This document shows, piece after piece, positions 15,047-24,168 of a stretch of 43,476 nucleotides of DNA. Each line of letters opens with the position of its first letter. Position 1 is the first letter of the stretch. Origin of the DNA: Lysobacterales bacterium (GTDB taxonomy: Bacteria > Pseudomonadota > Gammaproteobacteria > Xanthomonadales > SZUA-36); NCBI GenBank assembly GCA_021648045.1, contig JAKITM010000008.1, positions 1 to 43,476 on the forward strand, given 5' to 3'. Position numbers and translations under genes: made by a program. The notes under the pieces were generated by a model that was not told where the DNA came from, ran no database searches, and saw nothing but the letters and a program-made list of their open reading frames with translations.

Positions 15047-17674
15047 TTAGGTCAATGCTTTACTAACAATTTCGTAAACATCCGGTGATAAATCCTTAAC
15101 CTCTGCTATCCGCTGAAGTTCTGCTTTCATTAAAGCCTGGCGCCCAGAATCAAAACGCTTCCAACGATTAAAGGCTGCCGCCATACGAGCCGCGATCTGT
15201 GGATTGATACTATTGAGCTTGATTACCTGATCGGCAAATAAGCGATAACCGCGCCCATCAGCGCTATGAAAACCTACGGGATTAGCCATTGCAAAACTCG
15301 CCAGCAAGGCGCGCACCTTGTTCGGGTTATTCAATGAAAATGCCGGATGCTGTAATAACGCTGCAACTACATCTGCCGTGTTAGCTGAAGCCGTAGTCGC
15401 CTGAAGGGCAAACCACTTGTCCATCACCAGCGCCTCAGACTGCCAATGGGCAGCAAACGCTGCCAACGCCGTGGCGGCGGGTTCGGCTTGTGAATGGACC
15501 AATAAAGTCAGGGCAGCCATGGTGTCGGTCATATTATCAGCAGCAGCCAGTTGGGCTTCGACAAGCGCCAGTTCACCGGCTGCAGACAAGTAGGCAAGAC
15601 AACGATTTTTTAAGGCTCGGCGGCCAATTGCGGCTGCCTCTTTTGAATAAGCATTGCTATCATTCAGTGCCTCGTATCGTGCCCGAAAATCACCTTCAAG
15701 TGCCTGACCCAGCTGCTTCATTACGCTGTTGCGCGCAGCATGAATAGCATCCACATCCACCGTATCCATCTGCTCAGCTATATAATCTTCGCCTGGCAGG
15801 GTTAATGCTTCTGCTACCAATGCCGGATCAAGCCCGGGATTCTCTAGCAATGCCGCATATGCATTACTAAGTGCTGTATCAACCGATGGCGATGGGGTTT
15901 TTATTTGCTGATTAATCACCTTCAATGCGAGCCGCACTGAAGACTCCCAACGGACAAAGTCATCGCTATCATGCGCCATTAACAATGCCAGATCGGCTGC
16001 AGTGTAGTCATACTGCAACTTCACCGGAGCTGAAAACCCTCGTAGTAATGAAGGTACAGGAGCTTCACCAATATGAGTAAACACAAAAGTTTTTTCGGCA
16101 CAATCCAGCAACAATAAAGCTTCTTTGGCGACTGCTTCATCGGCGTTTAAGCGCAAATCCATTGCCTCACCGGAGGCTGCCAGCAGACCCATTCGAACCG
16201 GAATAAGTAGTGCCTGCTTTTGTGCTTGATCGGCGGTGGCCGGTGTTGTCTGGCTCAGAGTGAGGCGGTACTCACGCTTATCAGCATCGTAGTGGTCTGT
16301 TGCCGTAATCTCCGGGGTGCCGGACTGGGAATACCAACGGGAGAACAATTCTAGATCATAATTATTGGCATCACTCATCGCCGCAAGAAAATCATCACAG
16401 CTTACCGCTTGACCATCATGGTGCTCGAAATACAGATCCATACCCCGACGAAAACCCGCTTTTCCGAGCAAGGTTTCATACATACGAATAATTTGCGCGC
16501 CTTTTTCATAAACCGTCTTGGTATAGAAATTATTGATTTCGATATATTGATCAGGGCGGATTGGATGGGCCATTGGGCCTGCATCTTCCGGGTATTGCAG
16601 CGCGCGTAAGCTGCGGACCTCTTCTATCAGCTTTACCGAGCGGGATTGCATGTCGGAAGAAAATTCCTGATCACGATAAACCGTCAAACCCTCTTTTAAA
16701 GTCAGCTGAAACCAATCTTGGCAGGTGATCCGGTTACCCGTCCAGTTATGGAAGTATTCATGTGCAATTACGCCTTCAACTCCCTGAAAATCGAAATCTG
16801 TAGCCGTTTCCGGAATTGCCAGCACATATTTGGTATTGAAAACATTCAGACCTTTGTTTTCCATCGCCCCCATATTGAAATCATTGGTGGCGACGATATT
16901 GTAGTGGTCAAGATCATATTCTAGGCCGAAAGTCTGTTCGTCCCAGCGCATGGATTTAACCAGTGACTGCATGGCATGATCACATTGCCCGATATTTTCT
17001 TTCTCCACATATACCCGCAGGCTTACTTTACGACCGCTGGCGGTAGTGAAATAATCCTGAATATAGTCCAACTCGCCTGCAACCAGCGCAAACAGATAAG
17101 CGGGTTTTGGATGTGGGTCTTGCCAGACAACCCGGTGGCGACCATCAGGCAGGTCTTCAGTCGCTAAAGGGTTACCGTTTGACAACAATACCGGAAACTT
17201 TGCTTTGTCCGCGCTGATGGAAACATGAAAAGTTGCCATCACATCTGGGCGGTCCGGATACCAGGTGATTTTACGGAAGCCCTCGGCCTCACATTGGGTC
17301 AACAAGAAGTCACCGGACTGGTACAGCCCTTCAAGGGCGGTATTGGTTGCCGGGTTAATAATAACTTCAGTTTCCAACAGGAAATGTTCCGGCAGGTTGG
17401 CAATGTGCAATTGCTCACCCGTAATTGTGTATTCATCTACCGCCAATAAACGGCCATCAATTCGGATTGCGATTGTTTCCAGTTGCTTGCCATCTAAAAC
17501 CAGCGTATCACCATCAACCATCGGGTTTTTTTCAAACTGCAGGCGCGAGAGTACTCGGGTCTTATGGAAATCAATATCAAAATCCAAATCAACATGTTTT
17601 AACCAATAATTCGGCTGGGTATAGTCTTTGCGGTAGATAATATTAGGCTGAGATTCTGCTTGTGACTGTTGCAT
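15047..17674 (-). CDS. pepN: Aminopeptidase N (M1 family)
   Basis: 875 residues, matching the 870 of E. coli PepN. It removes N-terminal residues from peptides in the cytoplasm using one zinc. The substrate-binding GAMEN motif is at 269-273, the zinc site HEYFH at 305-309 with the third ligand E328 (LKEGLT), and the full HEYFHNWTGNRITC block is typical of the PepN rather than eukaryotic M1 branch. The C-terminal DUF3458-type helical domain is complete and ends DLSPDVYEIVSKAL. The ATG at 17672-17674 is preceded by a GTGAG sequence. It is monocistronic, divergent from the remnant at 17726. Confidence 0.96.
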   Translation of the reverse strand: MQQSQAESQPNIIYRKDYTQPNYWLKHVDLDFDIDFHKTRVLSRLQFEKNPMVDGDTLVLDGKQLETIAIRIDGRLLAVDEYTITGEQLHIANLPEHFLLETEVIINPATNTALEGLYQSGDFLLTQCEAEGFRKITWYPDRPDVMATFHVSISADKAKFPVLLSNGNPLATEDLPDGRHRVVWQDPHPKPAYLFALVAGELDYIQDYFTTASGRKVSLRVYVEKENIGQCDHAMQSLVKSMRWDEQTFGLEYDLDHYNIVATNDFNMGAMENKGLNVFNTKYVLAIPETATDFDFQGVEGVIAHEYFHNWTGNRITCQDWFQLTLKEGLTVYRDQEFSSDMQSRSVKLIEEVRSLRALQYPEDAGPMAHPIRPDQYIEINNFYTKTVYEKGAQIIRMYETLLGKAGFRRGMDLYFEHHDGQAVSCDDFLAAMSDANNYDLELFSRWYSQSGTPEITATDHYDADKREYRLTLSQTTPATADQAQKQALLIPVRMGLLAASGEAMDLRLNADEAVAKEALLLLDCAEKTFVFTHIGEAPVPSLLRGFSAPVKLQYDYTAADLALLMAHDSDDFVRWESSVRLALKVINQQIKTPSPSVDTALSNAYAALLENPGLDPALVAEALTLPGEDYIAEQMDTVDVDAIHAARNSVMKQLGQALEGDFRARYEALNDSNAYSKEAAAIGRRALKNRCLAYLSAAGELALVEAQLAAADNMTDTMAALTLLVHSQAEPAATALAAFAAHWQSEALVMDKWFALQATTASANTADVVAALLQHPAFSLNNPNKVRALLASFAMANPVGFHSADGRGYRLFADQVIKLNSINPQIAARMAAAFNRWKRFDSGRQALMKAELQRIAEVKDLSPDVYEIVSKALT

Positions 17675-17725
17675 TAAAAACTCACTGACTGTGGGGAAAG
17701 GAGGGTATTATAAACCTATGACTGA

Positions 17726-17938
17726 TGCGCGCCGAGGTTCTATTCAAGAAATTACACCGGCATTGCTGATATTCTACGGCTTACAGAAGCCGGAATAAAG
17801 GTTACAGCTGCCTTGGCTGCTGTACACCTAGGTCCCTCAGCCGCCACTGTGCTGGCTGCAATCGATGAATACCCTGAAGTATTTTCCGGCCGCAGGGTCG
17901 GGTTGATTTTAACCGGAGGCAATATCGCAGATGAATAA
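17726..17938 (+). pseudogene. 3' remnant of a PLP-dependent threonine/serine dehydratase-like gene
   Basis: An open stretch of 70 codons without a start, bounded upstream by a stop at 17723-17725. From about codon 17 it reads ILRLTEAGIKVTAALAAV, then GPSAATVLAAIDEYPEVF and GRRVGLILTGGNIADE. This matches the C-terminal end of fold-type II PLP enzymes such as threonine dehydratase, where a PSGAA segment precedes the glycine-rich VGVILSGGN strand that holds PLP. The N-terminal two thirds, with the PLP lysine, are gone, as pepN lies directly upstream on the other strand. The remnant's stop overlaps the sixA start by 8 bp, so the intact gene was probably coupled to sixA. Confidence 0.68.
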
Positions 17939-18428
17939 ACAACTGATACTGTTACGGCATGCCAAAGCCGCACACCCAAAACAACCCATGCGGGATTATG
18001 ACCGCCCGTTGAAATCGTTCGGGTTTGAACAGGCTGAGGCCATAGCCGACTGGATGGAACAAGCCGGTGTTGAACCTGATGTTGTACTATGTTCTGCCGC
18101 TAAGCGCACCTTACAGACGATTGAGCCTTGGCGAGCGCGACACCCGAATACTGTTGTTAAAGAACTGGAATCACTTTACGGTGCCACTACCGGGGAAATT
18201 CTGTCACTGGCAGATGCGGAATCCGAGGCCAGCATAATTGTTGTGGTCGGGCATAATCCAGGGATTGAATTCTGCCTGTATTACTTGGCTGAACATGATG
18301 CCAAACAGCAAAGACACAATCAGAGAGTGCGGCCTGGGGATTTAGCCTGGCTGCAGCGTCACCCGGATGAGCAAAGCTGGCAACCCGGAAAAGCTGAACT
18401 GCTGCGCCGGTATTCTGCTTTGCGGTAG
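17931..18428 (+). CDS. sixA: SixA-type phosphohistidine phosphatase (histidine phosphatase family)
   Basis: 165 residues, the size of SixA. The phosphatase nucleophile motif is LLRHAKA (R9, H10), and a second active-site histidine is in VVVGHNPGIE. E. coli SixA removes phosphate from histidine in phosphotransfer proteins (ArcB HPt, or NPr of the nitrogen PTS); the target here is unknown. The ATG lies inside the end of the dehydratase remnant (8-bp overlap). Upstream there is a GGAGG within TTAACCGGAGGCAATATC about eight to ten bases before the start, a good ribosome-binding site. It converges with the fRMsr gene. Confidence 0.9.
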   Translation: MNKQLILLRHAKAAHPKQPMRDYDRPLKSFGFEQAEAIADWMEQAGVEPDVVLCSAAKRTLQTIEPWRARHPNTVVKELESLYGATTGEILSLADAESEASIIVVVGHNPGIEFCLYYLAEHDAKQQRHNQRVRPGDLAWLQRHPDEQSWQPGKAELLRRYSALR

Positions 18429-18456
18429 TTAGAATTAAGGTTTAAATTTAGTTTTT

Positions 18457-18475
18457 CTCTTTGCGCCTTTGCGAG
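18457..18475. repeat. Single copy of the CTTTGCGCC-type word
   Basis: CTCTTTGCGCCTTTGCGAGG is close to the arms of the inverted repeat at 14873-14995, with one base change in the core. It sits in the 59-bp space between the convergent sixA and fRMsr genes. Only one arm is present, so it cannot form the long hairpin. Confidence 0.6.
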
Positions 18476-18487
18476 GATCCCCATTTA

Positions 18488-18958
18488 TTACTTGTTAAAA
18501 TCACTCGCCTCAAGATAAATTTCAGCAAGGGTCTCAAGCCCTTGTTCATCGACTTGGTCAAAACGATCTGTAGCCGGGCTATCCAAGTCCAGCACCCCGA
18601 TTAGTTCAGACTCTCTAAATAAGGGTACAACCAGTTCAGAGCGTGAATTTACATCGCAGGCGATATGCCCAGGGAATTCATGCACATCTGCTATTCGCTG
18701 GGTTTTTCCAGTGCTGGCGGCCGCACCGCAAACCCCCGTGGTTAACGAAATCTCAACACAGGCAGGCTGCCCCTGAAATGGCCCTACCAGTAAACGCCCA
18801 TCGCGGAAAAAATAAAACCCGGCCCAATTGACCTGATCGAGCGCATTAAAAATTAGTGCTGCGAGGTTTGCCGCATTGGCCACAGGGTCATTTGTGGCAG
18901 CCAGCAAGCCCTTTGCCTGTGTAGCGAGGTCCTGATACTGTTCTTCTTTACTGTGCAT
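18488..18958 (-). CDS. msrC: Free methionine-(R)-sulfoxide reductase (GAF domain)
   Basis: 156 residues, one GAF domain. It reduces free (not protein-bound) methionine-R-sulfoxide with thioredoxin. All three cysteines of the family are present: C67 (GQPACVEI), C77 (TGVCGAA) and C101 (HIACDV), with the surrounding NWAGFYFF and SELVVPLF blocks. The ATG lies 11 bp inside the end of a truncated methyltransferase frame, and no strong Shine-Dalgarno is close upstream, so translation may depend on coupling. It is last in the hutG-hutF run. Confidence 0.92.
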   Translation of the reverse strand: MHSKEEQYQDLATQAKGLLAATNDPVANAANLAALIFNALDQVNWAGFYFFRDGRLLVGPFQGQPACVEISLTTGVCGAAASTGKTQRIADVHEFPGHIACDVNSRSELVVPLFRESELIGVLDLDSPATDRFDQVDEQGLETLAEIYLEASDFNK

Positions 18959-19136
18959 GTTTGAAAATTAAAATCCTGTTGTTAGCTGGCATACCGCCAC
19001 CGGAACTAATTTCGAGCAGATGGTCACCCGGATTCAAATATTCTTTCAAAACCCCCAGAATCGGTAGTTTATTGCGGTCACCAGAAGGGTTCTTGGCCAG
19101 CAGCAGGTTGGCGAGATGAGCATTTTCTGTTGTCAT
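18948..19136 (-). pseudogene. Truncated DUF938-like SAM-dependent methyltransferase
   Basis: 62 codons. The sequence reads like the N-terminus of DUF938 methyltransferases: RNKLPILGVLKEYL followed by a strand leading into motif I (LLEISSGGG). Directly after motif I the similarity stops and a short tail (MPANNRILIFKHAQ) runs to a stop inside the fRMsr start. The rest of the Rossmann fold, normally well over 100 residues more, is absent, so it cannot be an active enzyme. The ATG still overlaps the hutF stop as TAATG and the frame still leads into fRMsr, so it may serve to couple translation. Whether a deletion joined the two genes is inference. Confidence 0.6.
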
Positions 19137-20500
19137 TAACTTTTCAACAACTGCCGCCAGTCAGCTTCAATCCGATCAGCATTAATATGTTCACCAGCCT
19201 CAACTACACAGCGCCCGCCAACCCATACCTGCGATAACATTTCTTGAACACCGGCAAATACCCAAGCATCCAGTATTTGGTCATTTTCTTTATCCAGCAA
19301 CAGCGTGTGTTGTTGATTCAGCACCAGCATATCGGCCCGCTGACCGATGGCAAAACCTCTGGCTGGCGGTTTCGCCAATGCTTGCACGCCGCCCGATAAA
19401 GCGTTTTTATACAGCTCAGCGCCCACGATTTGTCCGGGAGTTGCTAGTAAATTTCGTTGCTGGTCACGCAGGCGTTGGCCATATTCCAGCCAGCGCAACT
19501 CTTCTGTGGCATTAACACACAGATTGCTGTCAGACCCTATACCCCAGGCACCCCCAAGCTGCTGCCACTGACTTGCGGGAAAAATACCATCCCCTAGATC
19601 AGCCTCAGTAGTAGGGCATAAGCCGGCTACCACATTTGCTGCACGCATCATTTTTAACTCTTGGGTATCTACATGAGTGGCGTGAATCAGGCACCAGCGT
19701 TCATTTACGGGTAAATTGTCCAACAACCAACGAACCGGACTAGTGCCATAATAATCCACACAATCTTTTACTTCCTGCTGTTGTTCGGCAATATGAATAT
19801 GTATTGGACCATTAAAGTCCAGCTGTGCAAGACCCTCCATCAGCTCAAGTAACTGTGACTCGCTGACAGCCCTTAACGAATGCGGCGCGACTCCCCAGTC
19901 GAATAATTTTGAATGTTTGCTATATTGATCCAACTGGCTCAACAACTGCATATAGCTATTTAAATCATGCCTGAAGGGCAGCTGCTTTTCTGTCAGCGGC
20001 TCCTGCCCAAATCCGGCCCAGCTGTATAACACCGGCAGCAAAGTCATACTGATGCCAGCGGTTTCGGCAGCCGCCAGTATCCTCATGGATGTTTCAGCCG
20101 GGTTTGCATAATGAACCCCACCCTTCTGGTGATGAAGATAATGAAACTCTGCAACCGTGGTGTAACCACCTTTGAGTAACTCCATATAACAATAGGCGCT
20201 GACCGCCTCGATAGCTTCAGGGCTCAGTTGCGCGACTTGCTGATACATTGCCTGGCGCCAGCTCCAGAAGCTGTCATCGCCCTTGCCACGCAAACCCGTT
20301 TTACCGACTAGGCTGCGTTGAAATGCGTGACTGTGTAGGTTCACCATACCGGGTATTACCACGCCCTGAAGGCCAACATCACAATCCTCCGCAGTACCCT
20401 GAGAAATACTTATAATTATTCCGTCTGCATCAACACTAATTACGCTTGCTGAGCGCCAACCTTGGTCGGTTAACAAACTAGGCGCAAAAAATGTCTTCAC
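19136..20500 (-). CDS. hutF: Formimidoylglutamate deiminase
   Basis: Converts N-formimino-L-glutamate to N-formyl-L-glutamate and ammonia in the five-step histidine degradation route. It belongs to the amidohydrolase family: metal ligands are in NLHSHAFQR near the N-terminus, with HIHIAEQ, LIHATH and GIGSDSN further on. I choose the GTG at 20498-20500, which overlaps the hutG stop as GTGA and has AGGGTGG six bases upstream. This gives 454 residues, as in Pseudomonas HutF; an earlier GTG at 20518 is possible. Coupled with hutG, as expected for this route. HutH, HutU and HutI are not in the window. Confidence 0.93.
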   Translation of the reverse strand: MKTFFAPSLLTDQGWRSASVISVDADGIIISISQGTAEDCDVGLQGVVIPGMVNLHSHAFQRSLVGKTGLRGKGDDSFWSWRQAMYQQVAQLSPEAIEAVSAYCYMELLKGGYTTVAEFHYLHHQKGGVHYANPAETSMRILAAAETAGISMTLLPVLYSWAGFGQEPLTEKQLPFRHDLNSYMQLLSQLDQYSKHSKLFDWGVAPHSLRAVSESQLLELMEGLAQLDFNGPIHIHIAEQQQEVKDCVDYYGTSPVRWLLDNLPVNERWCLIHATHVDTQELKMMRAANVVAGLCPTTEADLGDGIFPASQWQQLGGAWGIGSDSNLCVNATEELRWLEYGQRLRDQQRNLLATPGQIVGAELYKNALSGGVQALAKPPARGFAIGQRADMLVLNQQHTLLLDKENDQILDAWVFAGVQEMLSQVWVGGRCVVEAGEHINADRIEADWRQLLKS

Positions 20501-21306
20501 GACGAGCCACCCTGCCACTCAAGCAGGCTGTTAAGCAATCGTTGAATAGTCTGCCTCAATCGAGATGCTTTGCTTACATCTATCTGCGGCCATGCGTCCG
20601 TAGGCTGCAGGTATGTTGACTGGGATATTTCCAGCTGTAAGGCATGGATGTTTTCAGCGGGCCGTCCAAAGCCGCGGGTAATGGCACCGCCTTTAAAACG
20701 ACCATCAAGGACGCGGCTATACGCGGGCGATTCCAAACTGGCATAGGCAACTTCAATCAACGTAGCGGAGGCACTGCGGCCATCGTAGCTACCCAGGTTT
20801 AAGTCTGGTAAAACGCCTCTGAATAATCCCGGCACCTCGGCAACGATTGAGTGCGCATCTAATAAAATCGCAAACCCGTGGCGCTGTTTAATACGCTCAA
20901 GCTCCAGTCTGATTTTCTGATGGTAGGCCTGCCAAATATTCTGCATTATCCATTTTTGTTGAGAATCGACTGCAGACTGCTCTAGCCATAAAGGCTGATT
21001 ATGAAATGTTTTATGTGGAAACAAGCCGCTGATTTCACTGGCATACAGTTGGGCGTTATCAGGCGGACGGTTCAAATCAACAACATAACGGGAATAATTT
21101 GCAATTAACATACCTGCGCCAAGCTCACCCGCACCGGTATAAAGTTCATCAACACGCCAATCGGTGTCTGGCAGTGTAACCGCATCCGGGCTGAGGTTTT
21201 CCTGCATGCCCTTCAGCAACCCAAGGCCACTATGCGGAACAGATATTAATAATGGCGTAGCCCCGGCAGTAAATCGATAAGCAGCTAAATTGTTTAATTC
21301 ACTCAT
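20497..21306 (-). CDS. hutG: N-formylglutamate deformylase
   Basis: 269 residues of the N-formylglutamate amidohydrolase family. It hydrolyses the HutF product to glutamate and formate. Family features are ISVPHSG near residue 22, LPDTDWRVDELY, YSRYVVDLNRPPD and LLDAHSI, which supply the metal-binding and carboxylate-binding residues. The ATG is at 21304-21306. It is first in the hut run and its stop overlaps hutF. The pilQ terminator lies between it and the pilus genes, so hutG needs its own promoter in the short gap, which I could not resolve. Confidence 0.93.
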   Translation of the reverse strand: MSELNNLAAYRFTAGATPLLISVPHSGLGLLKGMQENLSPDAVTLPDTDWRVDELYTGAGELGAGMLIANYSRYVVDLNRPPDNAQLYASEISGLFPHKTFHNQPLWLEQSAVDSQQKWIMQNIWQAYHQKIRLELERIKQRHGFAILLDAHSIVAEVPGLFRGVLPDLNLGSYDGRSASATLIEVAYASLESPAYSRVLDGRFKGGAITRGFGRPAENIHALQLEISQSTYLQPTDAWPQIDVSKASRLRQTIQRLLNSLLEWQGGSS

Positions 21307-21343
21307 ATCGGCAAGTCTACCTGATCCTGATCCACCACCGCAT

Positions 21344-21366
21344 AAAAAAACCCGGGAAAACCCGGG
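21344..21366 (-). terminator. Rho-independent terminator of the pil operon
   Basis: Two CCCGGG words (21351-21356 and 21361-21366) pair around a 4-nt loop; read on the minus strand they are followed by seven T residues (A run 21344-21350). It lies about 30 bp beyond the pilQ stop. Confidence 0.85.
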
Positions 21367-21396
21367 CTTTAATCTTTCTAGTTCCTGCTTAGGCGG

Positions 21397-23595
21397 CTAT
21401 TGTGGTGGCCGGTCAGCGAGGATATTAGGGGTAATGAAAATTAACAGCTCGCGTTTCTGTGTATCTGTGCCGCGTTTACGGAACGCAACACCAAGGTATG
21501 GAATATCACCCAGAAACGGTACTTTACTTTCCGATTGGTTGGTTTCGTGTTGATAAATACCACCCAAAACAACTGTTTCACCATTATTAACCAATACACT
21601 GGTCTTTAATTCTCGCGTATCAATCGCCGGTATCACTGAACCACCTGCAAGCACAAAGTTATCACCAACCGTATCCTGACGAACCTCTATATCGAGTTGC
21701 ACCCGGTTATCTGGTGTAATTAATGGTGTTACCTTCAATTCCAGTACCGCTTCTTTAAACTCAACCGCGGTAGCACCAGAAGATGCTGCCTGCTGATAAG
21801 GAATTTCGACACCCTGTTTAATAAAGGCTTCAGACTGATTCGCGGTAATAATCCGTGGTGATGATATAACTTCACCTTGTCCGTCTTCTTCTAGCGCGGT
21901 TAATTCCAGGTCCAGCAAGACATCACTGGAAAGGAATGACAGGCCGAATGAACCGGCAGGGTTAGCAACCGGCAGATTAACTCCATATCGATTGCCCAAT
22001 GAAGGTAATTCAATAATACTGGACCCATCTTCAGGGTCTATTCCTGATGCCAGTAAAGAATCCGCACCCGCACCGCTACCGCTGAATGCAAGCGCATTAC
22101 TACCAAAGCTAAACCCGGTAACACCCCAACGCACGCCAATTTCACGGTTGAAATCACTTCTGGCTATGACAATTCGGGCTTCAATTTGCACCTGGCGCAC
22201 CGCACGATCAAGAACTGCAATCAAGCGTTTAATTTCAGCGATTTTTTCATCAGTGTCGTTGACCAATAAAGTATTGGTGCGTTCATCAACAGTAACCGAT
22301 CCACGCCCGGAGAGTAAGCCGCTTTCTGTTTCTCCGGCGCTTTCAACTGAGGCCATAATTAATTCTTGCATATCACTCGCCTTCGCATAGCTAAGGTGAA
22401 CCAACTCTGTTCGTAAGGGCTCTAACACTCTGCGGTCTTCAGCGGCCTGGAGTAACAACCTTTCCCGCTCTGCGATTTCAGCCGCCGGTGCAATCCAGAT
22501 GATTTCACCATTCTTGCGCATATCGAGATTTTTCGCATCAAGGATAATATCCAAGGCCTGATCCCAGGGGACGCTGATCAGGCGCAGGGTCATATTGCCA
22601 CCTACATTATCTGCAACCACAATATTCAAATCAGATACATCGGCTATCATCTGCAGTAATGAACGAACTTCAATATCCTGGAAGTTAAAGGTAACTTTTA
22701 CACCGTCGTAGGATTTGTCTTCAAAAAACTGGATGTCATTTGTAGTTATTTTTGCTACTTTAGCGGGCTTTTTCACCTCAATGATTAATTGATTACCACT
22801 CTGGTACATAGTGTGGTCATAAGCACCGGCAACGGTTAATACTACCCGTGAGCCGTCACCTGTTTCACGGGCTTCAACAAAGCGTACCGGAGTAGCGAAA
22901 TCACTAACATCCAGTCGTTGCTGATTATCCGCTGAAACACCTACATTGAATAACTCCACATTGATTTTGTCGCCCAGTTCATTCACAGCAACACTAGCGT
23001 CGGCCTGGCTCATGGTAATAATAACTTTCGCCTGTCCTGCATCGCCGCGTCGAAAATCCAGATTGGTTATCTGATTAGTCGCACTACTTGCAGCGCCGGT
23101 AGCAAAATCAGCCAACGGAATCAAGTTGATGGAAAGCGTGTCACCGGACACATCGACTTCATAAGAAGAAGATTGGGAAAGGTCAACGACCAATCGGGTG
23201 CGCTCACCTGCGGTCATAAGACTGTATTCTTTCACCCCGCCCTGGCCAACGAATACTGAATCAAAGCCATCAGCATTGACATCAGCCATATCGACAACTA
23301 GCCTACTGGGGTTATCTGTCATGAAACTTTTCGGTTCCGACATATCGCCATTCGTTTGTAAGCTAATGGTTACCGAGCCGTCATCATTCAAATTGTGATC
23401 AACGGTTAATAACTCTGTCGCCATTGAAAATACGGTAACTAACAACAGTGATAACCCGATTAGTAGTCGAATTACAAGAGCCTGAGGATTCTTTTCACCC
23501 TGTACGGCCGAGCTGTCTACTGTGCTTATTCCATGCGTCTGCTTGTTCATATCACGCCTTCCCTGTGGTCTATCATTAATTCTAATATTTTTCAT
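21397..23595 (-). CDS. pilQ: Type IV pilus secretin PilQ
   Basis: Forms the outer-membrane gated pore through which the pilus passes. Up to 732 residues. After a hydrophobic signal segment (about 45-65) come two AMIN domains (peptidoglycan-binding, about 70-270), a secretin/TonB short N-terminal domain (about 295-365, VRSLLQMIADVSDLNIVV), a secretin N1-type domain and the secretin beta-barrel (about 470-725) with VPFLGDIPYLGVAFRK near the end. The N-terminus is uncertain: the first ATG is at 23595, and a second at 23550 has a better GGAAGG site and would remove 15 charged residues. It is last in pilMNOPQ, 33 bp after pilP. Confidence 0.95.
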   Translation of the reverse strand: MKNIRINDRPQGRRDMNKQTHGISTVDSSAVQGEKNPQALVIRLLIGLSLLLVTVFSMATELLTVDHNLNDDGSVTISLQTNGDMSEPKSFMTDNPSRLVVDMADVNADGFDSVFVGQGGVKEYSLMTAGERTRLVVDLSQSSSYEVDVSGDTLSINLIPLADFATGAASSATNQITNLDFRRGDAGQAKVIITMSQADASVAVNELGDKINVELFNVGVSADNQQRLDVSDFATPVRFVEARETGDGSRVVLTVAGAYDHTMYQSGNQLIIEVKKPAKVAKITTNDIQFFEDKSYDGVKVTFNFQDIEVRSLLQMIADVSDLNIVVADNVGGNMTLRLISVPWDQALDIILDAKNLDMRKNGEIIWIAPAAEIAERERLLLQAAEDRRVLEPLRTELVHLSYAKASDMQELIMASVESAGETESGLLSGRGSVTVDERTNTLLVNDTDEKIAEIKRLIAVLDRAVRQVQIEARIVIARSDFNREIGVRWGVTGFSFGSNALAFSGSGAGADSLLASGIDPEDGSSIIELPSLGNRYGVNLPVANPAGSFGLSFLSSDVLLDLELTALEEDGQGEVISSPRIITANQSEAFIKQGVEIPYQQAASSGATAVEFKEAVLELKVTPLITPDNRVQLDIEVRQDTVGDNFVLAGGSVIPAIDTRELKTSVLVNNGETVVLGGIYQHETNQSESKVPFLGDIPYLGVAFRKRGTDTQKRELLIFITPNILADRPPQ

Positions 23596-23628
23596 CGTTA
23601 CATCTCTCTAAAACTGATTCTGAGTGGG

Positions 23629-24168
23629 CTATTCATTTAGTGCGATAGCAGCTTCTCGTATCAGCCATCCCTGAGTTCCATTCGGGATCAGTTCAGATAG
23701 CTCTATGTGATCCTGGTAAATTGCAATAACTTTTCCGCGGTTCTGTCCCAAAAATTCACCTACCGACACCCTGTGAATGACGAGATCCGGATCCTTAATC
23801 AGAACCCATTGGTCATTACCTTTGGAAAAGGTCCCCACCATTTTTAAAGTATCCAGTGAAAACTGCTCTAAAAATTCTCGCGGACGCTCAAGGTCAGGCT
23901 GCGGCCCACTAGTGCCTCTAGGACCAGTTACAACTTCAGCCTTCGCCATGATGACCTCAGAAAACGGGTTACGCGCTCCTTCACCGAGATAGTTAACGGG
24001 AACATAGGTAGCAATTGGTGGAATCGGTTCAACTGGGCTTGCAGGTCGCTGCTTAATTTCGCTCACATAGCGTTTGACTTCGTCCATGTTACCTGTACAG
24101 GCTTGTAGACCCACCAGCAACAACAAGCTAAATATAATGCGGCTCTTACCGGGCATGAATCTTATCAC
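23629..24168 (-). CDS. pilP: Type IV pilus assembly lipoprotein PilP
   Basis: 179 residues. The signal peptide ends in a lipobox (LLVGLQAC, lipidated cysteine at about residue 24), so it is an inner-membrane lipoprotein. The conserved C-terminal beta domain (from about 65; RNPFSEV, LKMVGTF, VGEFLGQNRGKV) binds PilNO and the periplasmic N-domains of PilQ. The start is a GTG overlapping the pilO stop (GTGA), with a G-rich site upstream; an ATG four codons later is an alternative. Confidence 0.94.
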   Translation of the reverse strand: MIRFMPGKSRIIFSLLLLVGLQACTGNMDEVKRYVSEIKQRPASPVEPIPPIATYVPVNYLGEGARNPFSEVIMAKAEVVTGPRGTSGPQPDLERPREFLEQFSLDTLKMVGTFSKGNDQWVLIKDPDLVIHRVSVGEFLGQNRGKVIAIYQDHIELSELIPNGTQGWLIREAAIALNE

